64,000 nucleotides of DNA from Candidatus Pantoea formicae (GTDB lineage Bacteria; Pseudomonadota; Gammaproteobacteria; Enterobacterales; Enterobacteriaceae): positions 496,001-560,000 of the forward strand of contig NZ_VWXD01000003.1 in NCBI RefSeq assembly GCF_011752625.1, in the 5' to 3' direction. The notes beneath the pieces are model-generated. The model had not been told where the DNA came from. It saw nothing but the letters and a program-made list of their open reading frames with translations, and made no database searches. Numbering within the stretch: position 1 is the first letter of the stretch; every line of letters begins with the position of its first letter. Positions 21,165-32,132 of this stretch are shown here, in pieces. The translations under genes and the position numbers were made by a program.

Positions 21165-21914
21165 CTAAAAGCTGTAGCTGATACCGGTCCAGAGGGTGAA
21201 CTGACCGCTTTTATCTACCATCGGGCTGTTTTTAATTTCACTGTCAAAGCGGGTGTAACGCCCCGACAGGCTGGCGTTCCAGCTATCACTTATCTGGTAA
21301 CTGGCGTTCATTTCTACATAAGGTGACCAGCTATCATCAGGGTGATATTGCGCAATACCCGTTCTGGCACTCTCATGCGAAGAAACACCATAGTAGTAAC
21401 GGTTCTGGTTAGCACTGTTCCACATGGCACCAATGCCTGGCGTCAAGCTGAATGCGCCAAAATCGAAGCGATACAGATAGGTAAGATCCCAGATGATACC
21501 GTTACTGTTATTTAAAACGTCCCCAAGCAGCGCGGTACGCACAATCCCCCAATCTGCAACATGTCGGTAACTGGCCCCGGCCATCAGTGTCATACGACGC
21601 TTATCCAGCGCTTTCATATCACCCAGATCGTTATCCTTAGGGTCGTACTGTTGTGGCGAGCCTAGCACCGTCAACGACAGTTGATTCTGCGGGTCTTTCC
21701 ACAGGTAATACCCCCCTTGCAGACTGCGGAACCAAAAGTTTTCACCTTCGTAGTTAATGACGGGAATGGGTAGATAACGATCCTGTCCACCGCGATACGG
21801 AGACTGGGCATAAATAACCGAAGCCCCAAGAGATAAGGGTTCTGCATGAGTGCTGAACGCCGCAAAATAACAAGGAACAATCAGAGCAACCGCTTTAAGT
21901 TTGAAATGGTTCAC
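21165..21914 (-). CDS. mipA: MipA/OmpV family outer-membrane protein
   Basis: A 249-residue beta-barrel protein. In E. coli MipA scaffolds the murein hydrolase MltA and PBP1B. A signal peptide ends near residue 24 (FSTHA-EP). The family features PIPVINYEGENFWFRSLQGGYYLW and the C-terminal aromatic residue (GISYSF) typical of outer-membrane barrels are present. The start is GTG without a good Shine-Dalgarno, so the exact first residue is less certain. Confidence 0.88.
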   Translation of the reverse strand: MNHFKLKAVALIVPCYFAAFSTHAEPLSLGASVIYAQSPYRGGQDRYLPIPVINYEGENFWFRSLQGGYYLWKDPQNQLSLTVLGSPQQYDPKDNDLGDMKALDKRRMTLMAGASYRHVADWGIVRTALLGDVLNNSNGIIWDLTYLYRFDFGAFSLTPGIGAMWNSANQNRYYYGVSSHESARTGIAQYHPDDSWSPYVEMNASYQISDSWNASLSGRYTRFDSEIKNSPMVDKSGQFTLWTGISYSF

Positions 21915-22321
21915 AATTTATTCAGTCCATAAATATAACAATCACACGCAGAGTCTAACCAAATTTTTGCTTTGGGTTAACGTTAAATCAAGGATGTTTA
22001 TCACCCATGCGGAATAGTCTGAAGCGTCTGAGCATCGTGCCAACATAGATGGATTGCCTCAGTGCTTATGAGACTTTGTTATTGATATATCGCTAAATAA
22101 GGAGAAAAGTGGCTGCAGATTTTCTGAATGCCTTCTACAGTTAAAAGTAAGACGAGACTTTTTGTACGAGCAGAGTAACCATAAGAATTGTGTATCCCGA
22201 TAAAAAAACGTCAGGTTGGCATAAGGGTTGCTGTACTCAATAAAGAATATCTTCCGGGAGCTGCAAACGTATCTAATTTCGCTCCTTTACCTGTGCTAAA
22301 AACGAAAGGACGGGCATCGCT
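21915..22321. other. mipA-yeaG intergenic region
   Basis: A 407-bp gene-free divergent region. The main feature is a sigma-54 promoter at 22217-22232. Upstream of it, about 21960-22150 is AT-rich and should carry any enhancer (NtrC-type) sites and the mipA promoter; I could not delimit these. An 11-codon frame with a good ribosome site near 22110 is probably chance. Confidence 0.6.
22217..22232 (+). promoter_or_regulatory. Sigma-54 promoter of yeaG-yeaH
   Basis: TGGCAT-AAGGG-TTGCT has the invariant GG (22218-22219) and GC (22230-22231) exactly 12 bp apart, as in the -24/-12 consensus TGGCAC-N5-TTGCA. Transcription would start about 22243, roughly 80 bp before yeaG. E. coli yeaGH is known to be sigma-54/NtrC dependent under nitrogen limitation. 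Confidence 0.8.
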
Positions 22322-24256
22322 ATGAATATATTCGATCACTATCGTCAGCGTTATGAAGCTGCCAAGGATGAAGAGTTCACACTGCAGGAATTCCTCGCTA
22401 TCTGTAAACAGGATCGCAGTGCATACGCCAACGCTGCAGAGCGACTATTGATGGCTATCGGTGAGCCGGTGATGGTTGACACGGCGCAGGAGCCACGCCT
22501 TTCCAGAATCTTCTCTAACCGCGTTATGGGACGTTACCCAGCCTTTGAAGAGTTTTACGGTATGGAAGAAGCGATCGAGCAGATCGTCTCTTACCTGAAA
22601 CATGCTGCACAAGGCCTGGAAGAGAAGAAACAGATTCTCTACTTATTGGGGCCAGTCGGTGGCGGTAAATCGTCTCTGGCTGAACGTCTGAAAGCCCTGA
22701 TGCAGCGCGTACCGATTTACGTGCTGAGTGCCGATGGCGAACGTAGCCCGGTAAACGATCATCCTTTGTGCCTGTTCAACCCGCAGGAAGACGCCAACAT
22801 ACTGGAAAAAGAGTATGGCGTGCCGCGGCGCTACCTGGGCACCATTATGTCGCCGTGGGCGGCAAAACGCCTGCATGACTTTGGTGGCGATATCACGCGT
22901 TTCAAAGTCGTAAAAGTCTGGCCGTCCATTCTGGAACAGGTGGCGATTGCCAAAACGGAACCTGGGGATGAAAACAACCAGGATATCTCCGCACTGGTGG
23001 GTAAAGTTGATATCCGCAAACTGGAAAACCACGCGCAGAACGATCCCGATGCTTATGGTTACTCCGGCGCATTGTGCCGTGCGAACCAAGGTATTATGGA
23101 ATTCGTCGAGATGTTTAAAGCACCGATTAAAGTGCTGCATCCACTGTTGACGGCTACTCAGGAAGGGAACTACAACGGGACTGAGGGTATCTCTGCCCTG
23201 CCGTTTAACGGCATCATTCTCGCGCACTCCAACGAATCTGAGTGGGTGACATTCCGTAATAACAAGAACAACGAAGCCTTCCTTGACCGCGTTTATATTG
23301 TGAAAGTGCCTTATTGCTTGCGCGTGTCCGAAGAGATCAAAATTTACGACAAGTTGTTGAATCACAGTGAGCTGACGACGGCACCTTGCGCCCCAGGCAC
23401 ACTGGAAACCCTGGCGAGATTCTCCATTCTTTCGCGTTTGAAAGAGCCTGAAAACTCAAGCATCTATTCGAAAATGCGCGTTTATGATGGCGAAAGCTTG
23501 AAAGATACCGATCCTAAAGCGAAGTCCTGGCAGGAGTATCATGACTACGCTGGTGTGGATGAGGGCATGAATGGCCTTTCCACCCGCTTTGCCTTTAAGA
23601 TCCTGTCACGCGTGTTCAACTTTGACCATGCTGAAGTGGCGGCTAACCCCGTGCACCTGTTCTACGTACTCGAGCAACAAATTGAGCGCGAGCAGTTCCC
23701 GCAGGATTTGGCTGAGAAGTATCTGGAGCACCTGAAGGGCTATCTGATCCCTAAATATGCTGAGTTTATTGGCAAAGAGATCCAGACGGCTTACCTGGAG
23801 TCTTACTCTGAGTACGGTCAGAATATTTTTGACCGCTATGTCACCTACGCTGATTTCTGGATTCAGGATCAGGAATATCGCGACCCCGATACCGGACAGC
23901 TGTTTGATCGTGAATCACTGAACGCTGAGCTGGAAAAGATTGAGAAACCTGCCGGGATCAGTAACCCGAAAGATTTCCGTAACGAGATCGTCAACTTTGT
24001 GCTGCGCGCCCGTGCGCAGAATAGTGGGCGGAATCCAAACTGGACCAGCTACGAAAAACTGCGCACGGTTATTGAGAAGAAAATGTTCTCCAATACCGAA
24101 GAGTTGCTGCCGGTGATTTCGTTTAATACCAAGACCTCAACGGACGAACAGAAAAAACACGATGATTTTGTCGATCGCATGATGGAGAAAGGCTATACCC
24201 GCAAGCAGGTACGCCTGCTGTGCGAATGGTATCTGCGCGTGCGTAAATCGTCATAA
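22322..24256 (+). CDS. yeaG: PrkA family AAA+ serine kinase YeaG
   Basis: A 644-residue AAA+ ATPase/kinase-like protein involved in long-term nitrogen starvation and stationary-phase stress in E. coli. Walker A is visible as GPVGGGKSS (110-118) and the C-terminal third is the PrkA domain. Its length is the same as the E. coli protein. It is the first gene of yeaG-yeaH, under the sigma-54 promoter upstream. The target of any kinase activity is not clear. Confidence 0.94.
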   Translation: MNIFDHYRQRYEAAKDEEFTLQEFLAICKQDRSAYANAAERLLMAIGEPVMVDTAQEPRLSRIFSNRVMGRYPAFEEFYGMEEAIEQIVSYLKHAAQGLEEKKQILYLLGPVGGGKSSLAERLKALMQRVPIYVLSADGERSPVNDHPLCLFNPQEDANILEKEYGVPRRYLGTIMSPWAAKRLHDFGGDITRFKVVKVWPSILEQVAIAKTEPGDENNQDISALVGKVDIRKLENHAQNDPDAYGYSGALCRANQGIMEFVEMFKAPIKVLHPLLTATQEGNYNGTEGISALPFNGIILAHSNESEWVTFRNNKNNEAFLDRVYIVKVPYCLRVSEEIKIYDKLLNHSELTTAPCAPGTLETLARFSILSRLKEPENSSIYSKMRVYDGESLKDTDPKAKSWQEYHDYAGVDEGMNGLSTRFAFKILSRVFNFDHAEVAANPVHLFYVLEQQIEREQFPQDLAEKYLEHLKGYLIPKYAEFIGKEIQTAYLESYSEYGQNIFDRYVTYADFWIQDQEYRDPDTGQLFDRESLNAELEKIEKPAGISNPKDFRNEIVNFVLRARAQNSGRNPNWTSYEKLRTVIEKKMFSNTEELLPVISFNTKTSTDEQKKHDDFVDRMMEKGYTRKQVRLLCEWYLRVRKSS

Positions 24257-24269
24257 TCGTTACCTGTAA

Positions 24270-25625
<1,356 letters not shown>

Positions 25626-25630
25626 TAACC

Positions 25631-25654
25631 AAGCCGGTCACTGACCGGCTTTTT
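25631..25654 (+). terminator. Terminator after yeaH
   Basis: AAGCCGGTC-ACT-GACCGGCTT, with a 7-bp GC core, is followed by TTTTC. It ends the yeaG-yeaH transcript. Confidence 0.85.
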
Positions 25655-25855
25655 CTTTTCCGCACCGCCGCTCATTCGCCCTAAATCCCCGCTGATTTTT
25701 CACACAAATTTAACCATCTATGGGATAGTGCTCCGTAGATTGAAAAAATGTGCAATTAAGCGCTGACAAGCTATTGATAAGGCATTATCTTTTCACCTTG
25801 TCTGTGTGAATCCCCGCAGTTTGTCTTTTAAGTCCGCCACCGCAGGAGAACGCCG

Positions 25856-27583
25856 TTGAATGCCAGCATGATTTACAGTTTGTTCATTATTGGTTCCGTG
25901 CTGGTCGCAGCAAGTATTCTTTTGAGTTCATTCTCGTCCCGCCTAGGCATCCCCATTTTAGTTATCTTCCTCGCCCTCGGCATGCTGACAGGTGTGGATG
26001 GCATTGGTGGTATCGCCTTTGATAACTACCCCGTTGCTTATCTGGTCTCTAACCTTGCGCTGGCGATTATTTTGCTGGACGGCGGGATGCGTACCAAAGC
26101 CAGTTCATTCAAAGTTGCGCTTGGCCCCGCGTTGTCTCTGGCCACCGTTGGCGTGATGATCACAGCTGGATTAACCGGCCTTGCCGCCGCTTGGTTGTTT
26201 AAACTCGATTTAATGCAAGGATTCCTGATTGGCGCCATTATCGGCTCTACCGATGCAGCCGCCGTGTTCTCCTTATTAGGCGATAAAGGGCTGAATGAGC
26301 GTGTCAGTTCCACCCTGGAGATTGAGTCCGGCAGTAATGACCCCATGGCTGTGTTTCTGACCATTACCCTGATCGACATGATTCAGCAGGGACAGTCAGG
26401 CTTAAGCTGGATGTTTGTGGTCCACCTGGTGCAGCAGTTTGGTTTGGGCATCGTGCTCGGGTTAGGCGGCGGCTGGGCATTGCAGCAGCTCATTAACCGC
26501 ATAAATCTGGCGCAGGGCTTGTATCCCCTGCTGGCGGTCAGTGGTGGCATCATTGTTTTTGCATTAACCACGGTCATGGAGGGCAGCGGCATTCTGGCGG
26601 TCTACCTGTGCGGCTTCTTACTGGGTAACAGCCCGATCCGTAACCGACACGGCATTTTGCAAACCTTCGATGGTATGGCGTGGTTAAGCCAGATCGGCAT
26701 GTTTATCGTGTTGGGTTTGCTGGTCACGCCCTCCGACCTCTGGCATATCGCTGTCCCGGCAATGATCCTGTCACTGTGGCTGATTCTGGTCGCTCGCCCG
26801 CTTTCAATACTGGTGGGGCTGCTGCCGTTTAAAGGGTTCACCGGGCGCGAACGTATTTTTATCAGCTGGGTGGGTTTACGCGGCGCTGTCCCCATCATCC
26901 TCGCGGTCTTCCCGATGATGGCGGGATTGGAAAACTCTAAGCTCTATTTCAATATCGCGTTCTTCGTGGTGTTGGTGTCACTGATGCTGCAAGGCACTTC
27001 ACTCGGCTACGCGGCCAAACGTGCCAAAGTCGTGGTACCACCGACAGCGTCACCGATCAGCCGTGTTGGCTTGGATATCCACCCTGAAAATCCATGGGAA
27101 CAGTTTGTCTATCAGTTGGGTGCGGATAAGTGGTGCGTCGGGGCGGCTCTGCGTGATTTGCAAATGCCGCGTGAGACGCGAATCGCTGCCCTGTTTCGCA
27201 ATAACACGCTGATGCATCCCAATGGCAACACGCGTCTTAAAGAAGGCGACGTGCTGTGTGTTATTGGACGCGAGCGTGACCTGCCCGCATTAGGCAAAAT
27301 GTTTAGCCAGTCCCCTCCCGTGGCGCTGGATCAACGCTTCTTTGGTGACTTCATTCTGGATGCCGATGCGCGACTGCGCGATGTCGCCCAAATCTACGGC
27401 TTAGAACTGGATGAAGAGACTAACGATCAGCAGTCACTGGGCCAACTGGTTATGGGATTACTCGGCAGCACGCCAGTGGTGGGTGACCAGGTGGAGTGGA
27501 ACCAGCTAACCTGGACGGTAGCGGAAAAAGAAGATAACCAGATCGTCAAAATTGGGGTACGTGTGATGGAAGACAAAGAGTAA
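25856..27583 (+). CDS. nhaP2: K+/H+ antiporter NhaP2 (CvrA)
   Basis: CPA1-family inner-membrane potassium/proton antiporter, 575 residues. The first ~390 residues are a multi-span membrane domain with the conserved [13 protein letters not shown] and [13 protein letters not shown] motifs. The cytoplasmic C-terminus holds a TrkA-C/RCK-type regulatory domain ([16 protein letters not shown]). The start is TTG, chosen because AGGAG lies 9 bp upstream and the E. coli protein begins at the same residue. In E. coli cvrA lies next to dadX; here wbaP and an efflux gene stand between them. Confidence 0.93.
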   Translation: MNASMIYSLFIIGSVLVAASILLSSFSSRLGIPILVIFLALGMLTGVDGIGGIAFDNYPVAYLVSNLALAIILLDGGMRTKASSFKVALGPALSLATVGVMITAGLTGLAAAWLFKLDLMQGFLIGAIIGSTDAAAVFSLLGDKGLNERVSSTLEIESGSNDPMAVFLTITLIDMIQQGQSGLSWMFVVHLVQQFGLGIVLGLGGGWALQQLINRINLAQGLYPLLAVSGGIIVFALTTVMEGSGILAVYLCGFLLGNSPIRNRHGILQTFDGMAWLSQIGMFIVLGLLVTPSDLWHIAVPAMILSLWLILVARPLSILVGLLPFKGFTGRERIFISWVGLRGAVPIILAVFPMMAGLENSKLYFNIAFFVVLVSLMLQGTSLGYAAKRAKVVVPPTASPISRVGLDIHPENPWEQFVYQLGADKWCVGAALRDLQMPRETRIAALFRNNTLMHPNGNTRLKEGDVLCVIGRERDLPALGKMFSQSPPVALDQRFFGDFILDADARLRDVAQIYGLELDEETNDQQSLGQLVMGLLGSTPVVGDQVEWNQLTWTVAEKEDNQIVKIGVRVMEDKE

Positions 27584-27661
27584 TCCGAAGCACCGATCCA
27601 CCCTAAAATGCCTATCAGCGACTATGATCACTATTCCACCCAGCTCAAACGGGAGAGATAA

Positions 27662-27895
27662 ATGGGACACGTAGTGAAGATTGGTCGTTACGAGATCGTT
27701 GATGCGGAGTTGAATGCTGACAAACTCGAGACCGTCAGCATTCCCTGCAATACCAACCCCGGCCTGAGTTACCAACTCGATGGCTGGGATCATGAAACCA
27801 GTGTACCGGCGTGGATCGATGGAGAACCTGTTGATCTGGAAATCGGACATTATGATAAACAGCAAGACCGCTGGGTATTAAAAAAACCCGCCTGA
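27662..27895 (+). CDS. Small protein of unknown function, 77 aa
   Basis: I do not recognise this gene. It begins MGHVVKIGRYEIVDAELNA behind a strong GGGAGAG, has no membrane segment or signal peptide, is acidic, and reads like a compact beta-rich domain (LSYQLDGWDHETSVPAWIDG). It lies 78 bp after nhaP2 on the same strand and may be co-transcribed with it. A hairpin without a T-run (27905-27929) follows. Shine-Dalgarno strength and composition make it a credible gene; no function can be assigned. Confidence 0.7.
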   Translation: MGHVVKIGRYEIVDAELNADKLETVSIPCNTNPGLSYQLDGWDHETSVPAWIDGEPVDLEIGHYDKQQDRWVLKKPA

Positions 27896-28272
27896 TATTC
27901 CCACACCGCCATCCGCTTCGTATGGCGGTAATTCCTAAAAGCATGCTTAAAATGAAGCGCAATATCTCCAGAGTTTTTACTTTTAACCTTACAATTCAAT
28001 TCGCTAGCTCATTATTTCTTTAAGCATTTATTTCCTTTTAGGACTATTTCCATATTAACTCCGTCAAATAACTCCTGCATAATCTTAAACGTTGCTGCAG
28101 ATTTTTGTGACGTTTATCACGTCTTAAACGGTCCTTCCCGTGCAGCGCTTATGGCAGCACTGATTTATATCTTACTGAATAATCTTTATTTTCTACTTTT
28201 AGTGGATCACTCCTGAGCGCGTACTTGATTCTGGTCAGGCCATCTTTTACTTAAGAAAAGAGAGCAGGTTTT
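27896..28272. other. Intergenic region upstream of wbaP
   Basis: This 377-bp AT-rich stretch begins with a hairpin, ACCGCCAT/ATGGCGGT (27905-27929), and a palindrome, TAAAAGCATGCTTA, near 27937. It then carries a possible RcsAB-box core GAATAATC (28177-28184) about 90 bp before wbaP. No coding frame is convincing. The wbaP promoter should lie here. Confidence 0.5.
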
Positions 28273-29739
28273 ATGGCAAGTACATTGGTAATGAATGATG
28301 CAACCCGCTCGTGGAGCGGATTGCGAAAAAATCTCATCGCAAAAGTCGCCCTTAGTTTTTCCGATCTCATTGCTCTTAATCTGGCGTTATTCTTATCTGC
28401 CGCAACCGTTCAGGGGATTTGGGGAGAACTGGACACCTTTATTCCGCCGCAGCAGATCGAGTATCGCTTCATAGCCCAATTGGGTCTTTCCGTGCTTTGC
28501 ACCGCTTGGTTTTGGGTGCGTATGCGTCATTACACTTACCGCAAGCCGTTCTGGTTTGAGTTAAAAGAGATTGTCAAAACCTTGTTCGTGTTCTCCCTGC
28601 TGGATTTGGCGCTGATCGCGTTCTCCAAATGGGACTTCTCGCGTATGGTCTGGGTGTTTAGCTGGACTTACGCCCTGTTATTGCTGCCGCTGATGCGTGC
28701 GGTGGTGAAACGTGCCATAAACCGGGCGGGTCAATGGCAGAAAGAGACCATTATCATTGGCTCTGGCAAGAACGCCATGGAAGCCTATGCTGCGCTGCAA
28801 AGTGAAGAGATACTCGGTTACAACGTGCAGGCGTTTATTTCACTGGATGACGAACATCAGCCGGAAAACGTGAATGGCGTTCCCGTAGTGACTTGGAAAG
28901 ACATCAACTGGCAAACCATGGATCGCGACAACACGCAATTTATCGTGGCGACCGAGTTTGAACAGCAGGTTGTCCGTGACAAGTGGTTGAAGTTCCTGTC
29001 CAAAATGAAGTGCCGTTCGATTTCCGTGATCCCAACGCTGCGCGGTGTTCCCTTGTATGGCACTGATATGTCGTTCATCTTCAGCCATGAAGTGATGATT
29101 CTGCGAGTCAGTAACAATCTGGCAAAACGCTCTTCCCGCTTCCTTAAACGCACCTTTGATATCGTTGTGGCATCCCTGCTGCTGCTGTTCCTTGCACCGG
29201 TGTTTGGCCTGCTGTGTGCCATGGTGAAGCGCGACGGGGGCAATGCCATTTACGGCCACGAGCGTGTTGGACAGGATGGCGAGAAATTCAAGTGCCTGAA
29301 ATTCCGCTCCATGGTGACTAACTCGCAGGAAGTGCTGCAAAAGTTACTGGCGACCAGCGAAGAAGCGCGCGCCGAGTGGGACCGTGATTTCAAACTGAAG
29401 AACGATCCGCGTATCACCAAAATTGGCGGCTTCCTGCGCAAAACCAGCTTGGATGAGTTGCCGCAGTTGTGGAACGTTATCCGCGGTGAAATGAGCCTGG
29501 TGGGCCCACGCCCGGTGATTGAAGCAGAGTTGGAACGTTACGCAGGTGATGTGGATTATTACCTGATGGCGAAACCAGGTATGACCGGGCTATGGCAAGT
29601 CAGTGGCCGTAACGACATCGACTACGATACGCGCGTTTACTTTGATTCCTGGTATGTGAAGAACTGGGCATTGTGGACTGACATCGCCATTCTGTTTAAG
29701 ACCGCAGGTGTCGTGTTACGTCGCGACGGCGCTTACTAA
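28273..29739 (+). CDS. wbaP: Undecaprenyl-phosphate galactose phosphotransferase (WbaP/AmsG family)
   Basis: Initiating polyisoprenyl-phosphate hexose-1-phosphate transferase of the inner membrane; it loads sugar-1-phosphate onto undecaprenyl phosphate to start a polysaccharide repeat unit. The 488-residue protein has the five-segment layout, a central Rossmann-like part (TIIIGSGKNAMEAYAALQ) and the C-terminal catalytic domain (KFRSMVTNSQEVL, KNDPRITKIGGFLRKTSLDE, LVGPRP, KPGMTGLWQVSGR). It resembles Salmonella WbaP closely to the last residues RRDGAY, so galactose is the likeliest sugar. No other polysaccharide-assembly gene is adjacent, so it is an orphan. Confidence 0.88.
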   Translation: MASTLVMNDATRSWSGLRKNLIAKVALSFSDLIALNLALFLSAATVQGIWGELDTFIPPQQIEYRFIAQLGLSVLCTAWFWVRMRHYTYRKPFWFELKEIVKTLFVFSLLDLALIAFSKWDFSRMVWVFSWTYALLLLPLMRAVVKRAINRAGQWQKETIIIGSGKNAMEAYAALQSEEILGYNVQAFISLDDEHQPENVNGVPVVTWKDINWQTMDRDNTQFIVATEFEQQVVRDKWLKFLSKMKCRSISVIPTLRGVPLYGTDMSFIFSHEVMILRVSNNLAKRSSRFLKRTFDIVVASLLLLFLAPVFGLLCAMVKRDGGNAIYGHERVGQDGEKFKCLKFRSMVTNSQEVLQKLLATSEEARAEWDRDFKLKNDPRITKIGGFLRKTSLDELPQLWNVIRGEMSLVGPRPVIEAELERYAGDVDYYLMAKPGMTGLWQVSGRNDIDYDTRVYFDSWYVKNWALWTDIAILFKTAGVVLRRDGAY

Positions 29740-29748
29740 TACCCTCAT

Positions 29749-29786
29749 GGCGATGCTGTGCTCGACCGGCAGACATCGCCTTTTTT
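29749..29786 (+). terminator. Terminator after wbaP
   Basis: GGCGATG and CATCGCC enclose an 18-nt apical region and are followed by six T, ending the wbaP transcript. Confidence 0.82.
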
Positions 29787-29854
29787 ATTCCTTTCCTTTT
29801 CCCCGTTAAGTCATTACCCTTCCCGCTTGTTTAACAGGACGTTTCTGGTTCGTA

Positions 29855-31048
29855 ATGCAAAAATTTACCCTGCTGCTTTTAAGCTTGGTGCTGCTGGCAC
29901 CTCTCGGCATCGATCTTTACCTCCCGACTCTCCCACAAATCGCTGAAGGCCTGAACAGCCCAGTGAGTGTGATCCAGACCACAATCCCACTGTTTTTACT
30001 GGTAATGGGCATCGGTCAACTGGTGACGGGGCCACTGGTCGATAATTTTGGTCGTAAACCCATCGCGTTGATTGGTTTGGGGCTCTATATCATCGGCAGC
30101 GCCGTGGCGGCGACGGCCACCCTTTGGCCGGTGTTTTTCCTCGCACGCTTAATCCAGGGATGCGCCGTTTGCTGTAGTGCGGTGGTTGCCTTCAGTGGCG
30201 TCCGCGACCGGCTTAGCGGTGATGAAGCTGCACGTGCTTATGGTTTTCTGAACGGTGCCTTGAATATTGTTCCTGCATTAGCGCCACTGCTTGGCGGTAT
30301 TCTCGCTGAAGCCTACGGCTGGCGCGCGCCCTTCTGGTTCCTGTGTGGCTATGCCGCTGTCATTGGCGTCATTGTGGTGTTTTTCCTGCCGGAAACACGC
30401 CCTGCGGACACGCTGCGTGTCAAAGGCATACCCTTGGCACAGTATGCGGCCATCGCACGTGAGCCTCGCTTCCTCGCCTTTGCGTTCGCCAACGCGGGCG
30501 CACTGGGCATGGTATTGACCTACGTTTCACTCGCACCGCATGTACTCATGACGGAAGGTGGCCTGACGCCACTGCAGTTCTCCTTTGCCTTTGGGGCCAA
30601 TGGATTCTGGATCATGTTGGTGAGTGCGTTTGTGAATAAGACCATCCGTAAAGCGGGACGTCCTTTCTGTCTGGCGATGGGCTTCGTCGCAATGTTGGTA
30701 GGCGCTCTTCTGCTGGTCGCAGGAATGTATCTGCTGCCCGCTGCTTGGCAAACACATTGGGCGCTGTATATGTTCCCAGTTGCCATCTCCGTAGCGGGTC
30801 TGGCGTTTACCGTCGGTCCAGCCACCAGCTACGCGCTGGAGCCGTATCAGCAGCAGGCCGGCGTTGCCGCTGCACTGCAGGGGTTTATTCAGATGGCGTG
30901 CGGCGCAGGCGGCAGCTTGGCGATTGTCGCGCTACCCGTAGCAGAAAAATCTGCGCTGGCACTAATGATGTTGGTGGGTGCAGCGCTGGCCCTGATTGCC
31001 TGGCGCTGCAGTCGGAAAATGCACGGCAGTGTGACCGCGCTTAAATAA
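29855..31048 (+). CDS. Bcr/CflA-family MFS efflux transporter
   Basis: A 397-residue inner-membrane protein with 12 predicted membrane segments. Family hallmarks are an N-terminal DLYLPTLPQIAEGL, the motif-A-type loop GPLVDNFGRKPIALIG and the RLIQGCAVCCSAVVAFSGVRD region of drug:H+ antiporters related to Bcr, CmlA and YdhC. The substrate cannot be told from sequence. It converges on dadX, and the two 3' ends overlap by 8 bp. In E. coli nothing similar lies beside dadX, so it is an addition of this lineage. Confidence 0.82.
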   Translation: MQKFTLLLLSLVLLAPLGIDLYLPTLPQIAEGLNSPVSVIQTTIPLFLLVMGIGQLVTGPLVDNFGRKPIALIGLGLYIIGSAVAATATLWPVFFLARLIQGCAVCCSAVVAFSGVRDRLSGDEAARAYGFLNGALNIVPALAPLLGGILAEAYGWRAPFWFLCGYAAVIGVIVVFFLPETRPADTLRVKGIPLAQYAAIAREPRFLAFAFANAGALGMVLTYVSLAPHVLMTEGGLTPLQFSFAFGANGFWIMLVSAFVNKTIRKAGRPFCLAMGFVAMLVGALLLVAGMYLLPAAWQTHWALYMFPVAISVAGLAFTVGPATSYALEPYQQQAGVAAALQGFIQMACGAGGSLAIVALPVAEKSALALMMLVGAALALIAWRCSRKMHGSVTALK

Positions 31049-32111
31049 CCTCAACCGGCACGCGGGGCGCGAGCGCGCACATCAGCTCGTAGCCCACCGT
31101 GCCGGACGCTTTCGCGACTTCATCAATTTTCACCTGATCCCCCCATAGCTCGACTTTCGAGCCAATACCGGCCTGCGGGCAGGGTTCCAGGTCAATCATC
31201 ATCATATCCATCGAAATCGCGCCCAAGGTTTGCGTACGGATGCCATCGACACTGACTGGCGTCCCCGTCGGGGCATGGCGCGGATAACCATCAGCATACC
31301 CGCAGGCAACAATGCCAATGCGCTGTGCTCCCGCGGCGTGATAGCGATAGCCGTAACCTACCCCGTCGCCGGCACTGATCTGTTGCACACCAATAATCTC
31401 ACTGGTGAGCGTCATTACGGGTTGCAACCCGGAACTGCCGATATCCTGCCAGTCACCACTCGGCGAAGCCCCATACAGGATGATGCCGGGGCGTACCCAG
31501 TCGAAATGGGCTTCGGGATGCCACAGCGTTGCCGCAGAGTTTGAGAGCGAACGTGGGCAGTTAAGACCTTCGGCAGCCAGTTCCACGCGCTTCATGGGCT
31601 CGATTAAGCCTTCCGGATTTTCCGCATCAGCAAAATGCGCCATGAGTGTCATTTCGCCGACGTTGGGCAGCGCACGCAATTTTTGCCAAGCCGCATGCGC
31701 CAACTCGGGACGAAAACCCAATCGGTTCATGCCGCTGTTGATTTTGACATAGATATCAATCGGCGCAGACAGCGTGGCCTTGGCCAACGCCTGAATCTGC
31801 CAGTTGCTGTGCACGCTAGTGGTGAGACGGTAACGATCGATTAAGGCTAAATCTTCCGCATGAAAAAAACCTTCCAGCAGCAGAATAGGTTTCTTCCATC
31901 CTTGCTCACGTAACAGGATCGCCTCTTCCATATTCAATAGCGCAAAACCATCGGTCTGCGCCAGGCTTTGCCATACGCGAGCCACACCGTGCCCGTAAGC
32001 GTTGGCTTTTACCACTGACCACACGCGGGAGTGTGGTGCAGCCTGCCGAACGATCGCCAGATTATGTCGCAGCGCCTGTTGATTGATCTTGGCGCCAGTA
32101 GGACGTGACAT
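31041..32111 (-). CDS. dadX: Catabolic alanine racemase
   Basis: PLP-dependent enzyme that converts L-alanine to D-alanine for breakdown by DadA. The 356-residue fold type III protein has the PLP-binding Lys35 (VVKANAYGHG) and the second catalytic Tyr in GVGYGYRYHA. It lies 21 bp after dadA, forming the dadAX operon as in E. coli, where it is induced by alanine with Lrp and CRP control. I prefer dadX to the biosynthetic alr because of this operon. Confidence 0.95.
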   Translation of the reverse strand: MSRPTGAKINQQALRHNLAIVRQAAPHSRVWSVVKANAYGHGVARVWQSLAQTDGFALLNMEEAILLREQGWKKPILLLEGFFHAEDLALIDRYRLTTSVHSNWQIQALAKATLSAPIDIYVKINSGMNRLGFRPELAHAAWQKLRALPNVGEMTLMAHFADAENPEGLIEPMKRVELAAEGLNCPRSLSNSAATLWHPEAHFDWVRPGIILYGASPSGDWQDIGSSGLQPVMTLTSEIIGVQQISAGDGVGYGYRYHAAGAQRIGIVACGYADGYPRHAPTGTPVSVDGIRTQTLGAISMDMMMIDLEPCPQAGIGSKVELWGDQVKIDEVAKASGTVGYELMCALAPRVPVEVI

Positions 32112-32132
32112 GCTTGTGCTCTCCCTGAGGTC

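Noticed and set aside
22107..22145. 11-codon frame with AAGGAG before a GTG, upstream of yeaG
   Set aside because: Too short to support, and it lies upstream of the sigma-54 start site, outside the yeaG mRNA.
27937..27950. Palindrome TAAAAGCATGCTTA as an RcsAB box
   Set aside because: It matches only about 10 of 14 positions and lacks the GAATATTC-type core; palindromic AT-rich motifs are common here.
28144..28163. JUMPstart-like CAGCGCTTATGGCAGC upstream of wbaP
   Set aside because: Only the first part resembles JUMPstart; the essential ops element GGCGGTAG is absent.
31041..31048. 8-bp overlap of the MFS gene and dadX as a sign of a frameshift
   Set aside because: Both proteins have normal lengths and intact C-termini; short convergent overlaps are common.
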